The notes beneath the pieces are model-generated. The model was not told where the DNA came from. It did no database searches and saw nothing but the letters and a program-made list of their open reading frames with translations. 64,000 nucleotides of DNA, from positions 727,501 to 791,500 of the forward strand of contig NZ_CP021646.1 in NCBI RefSeq assembly GCF_002208135.1, given 5' to 3'. Below are positions 58,192 to 64,000 of this stretch, piece by piece; within the stretch, counting starts at the first letter, position 1; each line of letters starts with the position of its first letter. The stretch comes from Pseudoalteromonas piscicida. Its GTDB lineage: Bacteria; Pseudomonadota; Gammaproteobacteria; Enterobacterales; Alteromonadaceae. A program made the translations under genes and the position numbers.

Positions 58192-60621
58192 ATGACCAAA
58201 TCTAAATTGTCGTCTGAAAAAGCACTGCCTGCGAGCCAGCTCGCGCCATCAGTTTCGTTGACTCACATAGAAAATTGTATCCAAAACCCTTACCCAGAAG
58301 CGCTACCGTTTATTGGCCAGCAGCGCGCTCAAACCGCGCTAGACTTTGCCTTGGGAATGGAGCTTCCCGGTTATAATGTGTATGTCATGGGAGAAGCGGC
58401 ACTGGGTCGTTTTACCATGGTAAAAGACAAGCTTGAGGCACACAGTAAAACTAAGCCAACGCCCAAAGAGTGGCTGTACGTCAACAATTACGACGATCAC
58501 CGTGAGCCTATCGCGCTATTTATGCAGGCGGGTGAAAGTAAGCAGCTTGAGGCTGATATTGACGCCTTTATCGATGAGATCTTAGATACTTTTCCTGCAG
58601 CTTTTGACAATCCGGGTTATCAACGTAAGAAAAAGTCGCTAGATAAAGAATTCGAACAAAAATACGATGCTGCGATCACCGCTGTTGAGCAGCAAGCTAT
58701 GAATATGAGTGTTGCGCTGATAGAAGATACGGGCACGGTTGGCTTTGCTCCTGTGGTCGATGGTAAGCAGCTCAGTGATACGGAGTTTTCGGCTCTGGAC
58801 GAGCATGTTCAGGCACACTTTTTAACCGCAATAGAAACATTAGAAGATGCCCTAATCGAGTCGCTTATTGAGCTGCCAAGGTGGAAGCGTGAATCTTCTG
58901 AGCGCTTGCGTAATCTCAAAAAAACCACCATCGAAGTGGCGACCAAACCGCTATTAAAAGCACTCGAGCATAAGTATGCCGCACACATTGGCGTACTGCG
59001 TTATCTAAAAGATCTCAAGGTTGAAATTGTCGATGCGGTATTAGATTGGCTAGACGACGATAGTAGCAACAGCGACGAAAACAAAGATGACTTTGACTCA
59101 AAGGGAATGCTCACGGACTTTTTTGCGCCCAATATTCTGGTTGAGTTTAAAGAGGACGACCCTGCGCCTGTGGTGTATGAGCCAAATCCGACCTTTGGTA
59201 ATATTTTTGGTAAGGTGGAATATGCAACCTCTCAAGGTAATTTGATCACCAGCTATCGCTCTATTCAAGCCGGTGCATTGCACCGCGCCAATGGCGGTTA
59301 TCTGATCATGGATGCTGAAAAGGTCATGGCTAACGCGCAGGTGTGGGATGGCCTTAAACTGTCGTTAAAAACCCACCAAATTAAAAATGACCTACCGTAC
59401 CAAGACAATTCGGTGGGCAGCAGCTTTACCTTAAAGCCGCAGTTAATTCCGTTGGATGTCAAAATTATTCTTTTGGGTTCGAGAGATCTGTATTACACCA
59501 TAGGTGAGTACGATGAAGAGTTTGCAGAACTATTTAGAGTGCTAGCTGATTTTGATTACTATTTACCAAGCTCGGACAAAATGCAGTATCAATTTATCAC
59601 TAAGGTGATGGAATACTGCAATGATACCTTGAAGATTGAGCTAAGCTCAGCGGCACTCGCGCGTATGCTTAAATTTAGCTACCGCCAAGCGGAGCACCAC
59701 AGTAAACTTTCGGCGCGCTTTGCTGATGTTTTGGAGCTGGTGGCAGAAGCCAGTTTTTATGCCAAGCAAGATGGCGTAAACCAAATTGCCGCTAATCACA
59801 TCGACGAGGCGATAGCTGGAAAAGAATATCGGACAGGACAGTTAAGCGAAAACATGCTCAGCGATATTCAAGAAGGACATACCTTGATTGCAACCGAAGG
59901 CACCGCAATTGGTAAGGTAAACGGCCTGACGGTACTGCATATTGGTGACACCGCATTTGGTACGCCTGCGCGTATTACCTCTACGGTATACGCGGGTGCT
60001 GACGGGGTGATTGACGTTGAACGTGAGGTAGACTTAGGTAAGTCAATTCACTCAAAAGGCGTGATGCTGCTTACGGGTTACTTAGGTAACAAGTATGCGC
60101 AAGACTTTAGCCTGACACTCAGCGCAAATATCGCCATTGAACAAAATTATGGTTTTATTGACGGTGATAGCGCATCACTTGCAGAGCTTTGTGCGCTGCT
60201 ATCGGCGGTGACGCAACTCCCTGTGGATCAATCTTTAGCGCTCACCGGCTCAATTAACCAACACGGTGAAGTACAAGCCATTGGTGGTGTAAACGAAAAA
60301 ATCGAAGGCTTCTTTAAACTCTGCAAAATGCGAGGCCTTACAGGTAAGCAGGGGGTGATCGTCCCTGAATCTAACAAGGTCAACTTAGTGTTAGATGATG
60401 AAGTGATTGCAGCTGTTGAAAAAGGCTTATTCCATGTCTATGCCGTTGCCACAGTAGATGAAGCGCTTAGCTTGTTAATGGATAGACCTGCAGGAGAGCT
60501 AAGTGATGAAGGCTATCCTGAAAACAGTATTAATGCAGTTGCAATGGCGAAGCTTGAGCGTATTGCGAAAGTCGTAAACGGCGATGACGACAAAGGAGAA
60601 GAAAGCCATGACGACCACTAA
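58192..60621 (+). CDS. Lon-family ATP-dependent protease (AAA_32 type)
   Basis: 809 aa. The N-terminal ATPase part opens with FIGQQRAQTALDFALGMELPGYNVYVMGEAALGRFTM, where the nucleotide loop (GEAALGRF) lacks the usual Lys, as often in this subfamily. A charged helical insertion (about 140-290) follows, then Walker B/sensor regions (HRANGGYLIMDAEKV). The C-terminal Lon protease domain has the Ser/Lys dyad in DGDSASLAELCALLSA and IGGVNEKIEGFF. It is related to E. coli YcbZ/LonH rather than to classical Lon, with no LON substrate domain. A role in protein quality control is inferred. The last codons overlap the FKBP gene. Confidence 0.9.
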   Translation: MTKSKLSSEKALPASQLAPSVSLTHIENCIQNPYPEALPFIGQQRAQTALDFALGMELPGYNVYVMGEAALGRFTMVKDKLEAHSKTKPTPKEWLYVNNYDDHREPIALFMQAGESKQLEADIDAFIDEILDTFPAAFDNPGYQRKKKSLDKEFEQKYDAAITAVEQQAMNMSVALIEDTGTVGFAPVVDGKQLSDTEFSALDEHVQAHFLTAIETLEDALIESLIELPRWKRESSERLRNLKKTTIEVATKPLLKALEHKYAAHIGVLRYLKDLKVEIVDAVLDWLDDDSSNSDENKDDFDSKGMLTDFFAPNILVEFKEDDPAPVVYEPNPTFGNIFGKVEYATSQGNLITSYRSIQAGALHRANGGYLIMDAEKVMANAQVWDGLKLSLKTHQIKNDLPYQDNSVGSSFTLKPQLIPLDVKIILLGSRDLYYTIGEYDEEFAELFRVLADFDYYLPSSDKMQYQFITKVMEYCNDTLKIELSSAALARMLKFSYRQAEHHSKLSARFADVLELVAEASFYAKQDGVNQIAANHIDEAIAGKEYRTGQLSENMLSDIQEGHTLIATEGTAIGKVNGLTVLHIGDTAFGTPARITSTVYAGADGVIDVEREVDLGKSIHSKGVMLLTGYLGNKYAQDFSLTLSANIAIEQNYGFIDGDSASLAELCALLSAVTQLPVDQSLALTGSINQHGEVQAIGGVNEKIEGFFKLCKMRGLTGKQGVIVPESNKVNLVLDDEVIAAVEKGLFHVYAVATVDEALSLLMDRPAGELSDEGYPENSINAVAMAKLERIAKVVNGDDDKGEESHDDH

Positions 60622-61087
60622 TATTATCCTCGTTATCGTTGCACTGGTGATTGCAGTGGTGTTTTTTCGAGGTGGTCAGAAACAAAAGCAGCTTGCGCAG
60701 TTTAATCGAATTCAAGCGGCTGACTTTTTAAAAGAAAACGAAAAGCGTGCAGAGGTACATAAAACTGACTCTGGTCTTCAGTATGAAATAATCACTCAAA
60801 CTGACGGTGGCAAACAGCCAAGTGCCACGAGCAAAGTCAAAGTGCATTATCATGGCACTTTACTTGATGGCTCTGTATTCGACAGCTCGGTACTGCGCGA
60901 CCAACCCATCAGCTTTGGACTTAATCAAGTGATCCCAGGTTGGACAGAAGGTGTGCAGTTGATGAGCGAAGGCGATAAATACCGCTTTTGGATTGGTCCG
61001 GACTTAGGCTATGGCGACCGCGCTGCGGGTAAAATCGAACCGGGTTCGTTATTAGTGTTTGAGGTCGAGTTGCTCGCAGTAGAGTGA
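60608..61087 (+). CDS. Membrane-anchored FKBP-type peptidyl-prolyl isomerase
   Basis: 159 aa. ATG at 60608, preceded by GGAGAAG, overlaps the protease gene by 14 bp. One N-terminal membrane helix (NIILVIVALVIAVVFF), a short helical linker, then a complete FKBP domain (VKVHYHGTLLDGSVFDSS, FGLNQVIPGWTEGVQLM, GPDLGYGDRAAGKIEPGSLLVFEVELL). It speeds folding at prolines, probably facing the periplasm. Coupling to a Lon-type protease suggests linked folding and turnover (inference). Confidence 0.93.
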   Translation: MTTTNIILVIVALVIAVVFFRGGQKQKQLAQFNRIQAADFLKENEKRAEVHKTDSGLQYEIITQTDGGKQPSATSKVKVHYHGTLLDGSVFDSSVLRDQPISFGLNQVIPGWTEGVQLMSEGDKYRFWIGPDLGYGDRAAGKIEPGSLLVFEVELLAVE

Positions 61088-61184
61088 TCGGTGTGATTGT
61101 TATGTAAGGCGCTACGACATGTAGGTGAATAAGCGTAGTGCCATACGAAGTTAATGGATCAATAATCTATATAAATACAGCCAA

Positions 61185-61511
61185 TTATTTTCCTTTATTT
61201 TCTGTATAGCGACTAAGTAGCATATTGGCGACTTGTTGCTTTACAGCCCGTTTGTCGTTGGGATCAACGCCAAAGCGTTCTGCGAGTAGTGCGATTTCAT
61301 CATCGGTTAGATTGAAGGATAAACGTTGCCGAGTTTTCTTCGATTTAACTTCTAAATCAAGGATCTTTCTGATCATATCGGATGGCGTTAGTTCTTCGTC
61401 TATCGCCTGTTTTTTAATACTTTTTTGTACTTCCGTGGTTAAGTCGAAGGCCATTTGTGTGGCCCTCAATGCCACTTCTTGACGTTTCCACTTGTCTTCC
61501 CTTGTGGTCAC
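61185..61511 (-). CDS. Small protein, possibly ribbon-helix-helix DNA-binding
   Basis: 108 aa, GTG start inside the end of the upstream gene (4-bp overlap), so translated with it. Charged and helical; TPSDMIRKILDLEV following a short basic strand (QKSIKKQAIDEE) resembles a ribbon-helix-helix fold, and TDDEIALLAERFGVDP a second helical unit. No Cys, no membrane segment. I do not recognise the family. It could regulate the PspA cluster or simply be a partner of the YjfK-like protein. Confidence 0.65.
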   Translation of the reverse strand: MTTREDKWKRQEVALRATQMAFDLTTEVQKSIKKQAIDEELTPSDMIRKILDLEVKSKKTRQRLSFNLTDDEIALLAERFGVDPNDKRAVKQQVANMLLSRYTENKGK

Positions 61512-62146
61512 GAGTTAGCTCCAGGGAATAGGTCGACAATATCGCTCAGTGGTCGGCACATGGTCAGTGACACGTCAGTTTCACCCCCATCCCATATTTC
61601 GATGTTGATAGCGAACTTTTCGTCAGGACTCAGCAACTCGATAACTTCACATACTTCGCCACTTTCATCTTGATAGCGTGGCAAGGCGCGATCGCGATAA
61701 TCGATATCGTAAAAATAGCAAACGTAGGGCGCTTCACTTTGTTGATAGCTTTTACCTAAAAATCGCTCGAAAATCTCTGGAGTAGCGTGGGTGTCGATGT
61801 GAGTCAGTGCTTCTTCATCGAAAATACGCGCAAATTCATCAAGCGTAAAAATAGCGTCGACGTCTTCTCTTTGGATTTTGATAGAGAAATTTGCGTATTC
61901 CTCACCGTCACTTTGTTCAATTTGCAAAAAAGTGACTTTACCTGAATCACTTTCGAGAACAAATTCATATGCAGCGCTGCGCTCAAATTGGTAAGTTTGT
62001 ACGCCAACAACTTTGAGGGTTTGTCCCTTGAGCCAGCTAGGGTAAGCGAATGAATCAATGATGGTGAGCATATCCCCAACTTTCAGATCTTTTGCATGAG
62101 TAAGCTGTCGCTCAGGAGTTTTTTTTGATTTAAAAAAGCCAAACAT
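61508..62146 (-). CDS. YjfK-like protein (DUF2491)
   Basis: 212 aa. N-terminus FGFFKSKKTPERQL, then a beta-rich body (LKVGDMLTIIDSFAYPSWLKGQTLKVVGVQTY, FEFVLES-like strands) and an acidic C-terminal part (IEIWDGGETDVSLTMC). Position after a PspA gene and a DUF2170 gene matches E. coli yjfI-yjfJ-yjfK. Function is unknown, but the set is linked to membrane maintenance. A terminator separates it from pspA. Confidence 0.75.
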   Translation of the reverse strand: MFGFFKSKKTPERQLTHAKDLKVGDMLTIIDSFAYPSWLKGQTLKVVGVQTYQFERSAAYEFVLESDSGKVTFLQIEQSDGEEYANFSIKIQREDVDAIFTLDEFARIFDEEALTHIDTHATPEIFERFLGKSYQQSEAPYVCYFYDIDYRDRALPRYQDESGEVCEVIELLSPDEKFAINIEIWDGGETDVSLTMCRPLSDIVDLFPGANS

Positions 62147-62172
62147 AATGCACCTACATAATCAAAAAGGGT

Positions 62173-62197
62173 AAAAAGGAGGCGAGCCCTCCTTTTT
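62173..62197 (-). terminator. Terminator between the PspA gene and the yjfK-like gene
   Basis: AAAAAGGAGG / CCTCCTTTTT with a 5-nt loop gives a U-tract in both directions. It lies 15 bp after the pspA-like stop, so the yjfK-like gene depends on read-through or its own promoter. Confidence 0.8.
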
Positions 62198-62212
62198 CTA
62201 ATTCGGCAAATA

Positions 62213-62902
62213 TTAGTTGCTTTGTTTAGCTCTAATACGTTCAAGAATATCATTACTCTTTTGCGTAGAGCCAATTCCTGCTTCAGCCATTTTGGCTTTT
62301 AGATCTGCACCCGTTGTAGCGGCTTCAAGCTCTTTTGCCGCAGCCAGTTGATCTTGCCTATCTTGCTGGCGTTGCTTGATACGCTCAAGTGACTGACGTG
62401 CATTTACCATAGATGACGCATTGGTATTTAGCGTGCTGTTTACTGCCATGGTTGCTTTTTGAACGCTATCTGTGGTTTTTACCATTGTCAGCTGGCGTTG
62501 GTTTTCTTTAATCGTTTTTTCAGCTTCTTTGATTTGCTGTTTTAACAGGATCACATGTTTACTAAAGCCGTCTAGCACTTGCTGATGCTCTGCACGCTCA
62601 ACTTCAAATTCACCGATTTTCTCTGCGATTTCTACCGCTAAAGCTTCGTTCCCTTTTTCGAGCGCTTGTCCAGCATAGTTTTCATGCTCGATAATGCTTT
62701 CTTCAAGTGCAGCTAACTTGCGTTTTGTCTGCATCTCTTTCGCCATTACTTCAGTTAAGCTCTTTTTGGCTTTGGCTAACGCGTTTTGTGCGTCAGCAAT
62801 TTCTTGCTCAAAAATACGAATGCCATTTGCATCAACAATTGACTCACCAACTTCTCTAGCGCCACCACGAACAGCAGTAAATAATTTCTTTAAAATACTC
62901 AT
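62213..62902 (-). CDS. PspA/IM30-family protein (YjfJ-like)
   Basis: 229 aa coiled-coil protein. The opening amphipathic helix (SILKKLFTAVRGGAREVGE) and long heptad-rich helices (DAQNALAKAKKSLTEVMAKEMQ, FEVERAEHQQVLDGFSKHVILLKQQIKEAEKTI) fit the ESCRT-III-like PspA/IM30 superfamily, which assembles on damaged membranes. The neighbouring DUF2170 gene marks it as the YjfJ subgroup rather than the classical pspABC operon. 15 bp from the upstream gene. Confidence 0.9.
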   Translation of the reverse strand: MSILKKLFTAVRGGAREVGESIVDANGIRIFEQEIADAQNALAKAKKSLTEVMAKEMQTKRKLAALEESIIEHENYAGQALEKGNEALAVEIAEKIGEFEVERAEHQQVLDGFSKHVILLKQQIKEAEKTIKENQRQLTMVKTTDSVQKATMAVNSTLNTNASSMVNARQSLERIKQRQQDRQDQLAAAKELEAATTGADLKAKMAEAGIGSTQKSNDILERIRAKQSN

Positions 62903-62917
62903 TTCACAACTCCAATA

Positions 62918-63331
62918 TTACTCATTCAAATACACAGTCACTGCATCTAATGCTTCGATTGCATTGTCCGCGAGCGTGACCAGTTCGTGCGTGATCTCAT
63001 CAATTGAGGAGGAAACGGCTAGAGCACCAAATATGGCATACTGCTCATCAATTTTAGCAAACGCACTCAGCGGGATCGGCACATTCAGTTTTAATAGTGC
63101 TTCGTTTAACTCGTTTAGCAACTCAGGCTTTACCTCATTCTCTTTAAATAGGTAACTAATGCATACAAGTTGTTCTTCAGTCTGAGTCACAAAAATTGGT
63201 AATTCGTCATTTCCGTCAACAATCACTTGCAATACATCTTGCTCGCCTTCATTGGCGATTAAGAATGATTCGAAGTTAGCACCTTCTGTTTCAAATGATG
63301 CTAATTTGATTGATAGTTCATTTAATTCCAT
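62918..63331 (-). CDS. YjfI-like protein (DUF2170)
   Basis: 137 aa from the second ATG (63331), which lies nine bases after AAGG; an ATG two codons earlier is too close to that site. Acidic single-domain protein (ELSIKLASFETEGANFESFLI, LPIFVTQTEEQLVCISYLF, VPIPLSAFAKIDEQYAIFGALAVSS). Always found with YjfJ-type PspA. Function unknown, probably a cytoplasmic partner. First gene of the cluster transcript, behind the duplicated palindrome. Confidence 0.85.
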   Translation of the reverse strand: MELNELSIKLASFETEGANFESFLIANEGEQDVLQVIVDGNDELPIFVTQTEEQLVCISYLFKENEVKPELLNELNEALLKLNVPIPLSAFAKIDEQYAIFGALAVSSSIDEITHELVTLADNAIEALDAVTVYLNE

Positions 63332-63350
63332 CTTCATTTACCTTTTTGTT

Positions 63351-63401
63351 TTGACATATTATGTCTGAGTTAAGAGTTGCACGTAAGACATAATATGTCA
63401 A
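63351..63401 (-). promoter_or_regulatory. Duplicated 13-bp palindrome (operator candidate) upstream of the PspA cluster
   Basis: GACATATTATGTC (63353-63365) and GACATAATATGTC (63387-63399) are each perfect 6-1-6 palindromes. Together they form a 16-bp perfect inverted repeat (TTGACATATTATGTCT / its complement) around a 19-bp loop, with centres 34 bp apart. They lie 20-70 bp before the DUF2170 start, in the promoter zone, with TTGACA and TAATAT inside the arms. This is typical of two dimer-binding sites of a repressor or activator. Confidence 0.7.
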
Positions 63402-63411
63402 TGGCCGTGCG

Positions 63412-64000
63412 CTAATTTTTATACAACTCATCTTCTGTTTGCCATGCTTGACGATAATAATCGTATAGTCTGCCCGTTCCTAACTGGTTGACTTCAATAT
63501 CTTTTGCTCCGTCAAAAAAGCGATTTGGGAAAGCGAAAGTAGCAAGTAAATACTCTTTATTTATCCAGTTACTTGGGACTGGTAAAGACTCGACCGACCG
63601 GATCCTAGCACTTGCAGGTTGCCCTGTTCTCGTTGCGATTGTCCATCCCCACTGGCCAAAAGAGGGAATATTCTGTTGGTATTGCTCAACATGCGTAAAC
63701 CCGGCATGTTTTACCGTTTTAGCTATGCTAATAAACGCTTTTTTGGCGTGATAGGGAGACGTTGACTGAATCGCGAGTGCACCATCGGGTGCTAGTAACT
63801 GACGCACATGATTATAAAAGTAGTCGCTATATAGCTTATTTAAATCGGGATGGTTTGGGTCGGGTAAGTCGATAATGATAGTGTCAAATTGTCGGCCCTG
63901 ATCAAGCATTTTTTCTACTTCTAAAAATGCATCTGCAACGATAACCGTGGCTCTTGGGTCGTTTAAGGCGTTGCCATTCAAGCGGGTTAATTGACTAGTG
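63412..64000 (-). CDS. Spermidine synthase-like aminopropyltransferase (partial, 5' end beyond window)
   Basis: The frame is open to the right edge, with 195 residues visible. LTRLNGNALNDPRATVIVADAF and IIIDLPDPNHPDLNKLYSDYFY are the spermidine-synthase catalytic region (the latter in the form of membrane-fused SpeE-like proteins). Then YHAKKAFISIAKTVKHAG and FGQWGWTIATR follow. Such proteins usually have several membrane helices before this domain, which would lie outside the window. In related genomes it accompanies PspA/YjfI and a glutathionylspermidine-synthase-like ATP-grasp enzyme. It is upstream of the yjfI-like gene on the same strand. Confidence 0.85.
   Translation of the reverse strand, partial: TSQLTRLNGNALNDPRATVIVADAFLEVEKMLDQGRQFDTIIIDLPDPNHPDLNKLYSDYFYNHVRQLLAPDGALAIQSTSPYHAKKAFISIAKTVKHAGFTHVEQYQQNIPSFGQWGWTIATRTGQPASARIRSVESLPVPSNWINKEYLLATFAFPNRFFDGAKDIEVNQLGTGRLYDYYRQAWQTEDELYKN

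Overview
The window looks like a chromosomal segment of a marine gammaproteobacterium of the Pseudoalteromonas type. This rests on a sodium-type flagellar stator pair (PomA/PomB) behind a sigma-28-like promoter, the order nrdR-ribD-ribE-ribB-ribH-nusB-thiL-pgpA, a full thrLABC operon with its attenuator, the block leuS-lptE-holA-nadD-rsfS-rlmH-mrdA-rodA-rlpA-dacA, and moderate-to-low GC with gamma-type codon use. Most of it is conserved core genome. No rRNA, tRNA, insertion sequence, prophage or CRISPR array was seen.

Layout. 1-2.6 kb (minus): the in-window part of an amidohydrolase fused to a DUF1704/MATCAP-like metallopeptidase, overlapping an ATP-grasp ligase gene. 2.7-10.4 kb: a Cache-type chemoreceptor, a secreted DPP IV, a HIT protein, two unrecognised genes and an M49-like lipoprotein peptidase. 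10.8-16.7 kb: an HDOD protein, a frameshifted EamA transporter, degenerate small ORFs, rdgC, and a divergent histidine kinase/receiver pair. 16.8-21.6 kb: the threonine operon. 21.9-29.1 kb: glyA and the riboflavin/nusB/thiL/pgpA operon. 29.1-32.2 kb: a propeller-GGDEF sensor split by a frameshift. 32.3-35.5 kb (minus): dxs-ispA-xseB. 35.6-38.1 kb: pomAB followed by a tiny ORF and an unrecognised membrane protein. 38.1-42.7 kb (minus): a TyrP-like permease, a TPR membrane protein and lipA-lipB-ybeD. 42.9-44.4 kb (minus): two paralogous membrane proteins preceded by a promoter and a broken small-peptide-like ORF. 44.6-55.1 kb (minus): cell elongation/wall genes plus rlmH, rsfS, nadD, holA, lptE and leuS. 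55.3-61.1 kb (plus): a TonB-dependent receptor, a YbeL-like zinc ribbon protein, a Lon-family protease and an FKBP isomerase. 61.2-64 kb (minus): a PspA-centred yjfIJK-like cluster next to an aminopropyltransferase running off the right edge.

The strongest global anomaly is that four conserved genes (the EamA transporter, the GGDEF sensor, pomB and leuS) are each knocked out of frame by one missing base in a mononucleotide run. Because leuS should be essential, these are more likely sequence errors than pseudogenes. The regions most worth novelty follow-up are the peptidase/ligase pair at the left edge, the paralogous membrane-protein pair with its peptide-like leader ORF (42.9-44.4 kb), the small ORF and membrane protein behind pomB, and a duplicated 13-bp palindrome upstream of the PspA cluster.
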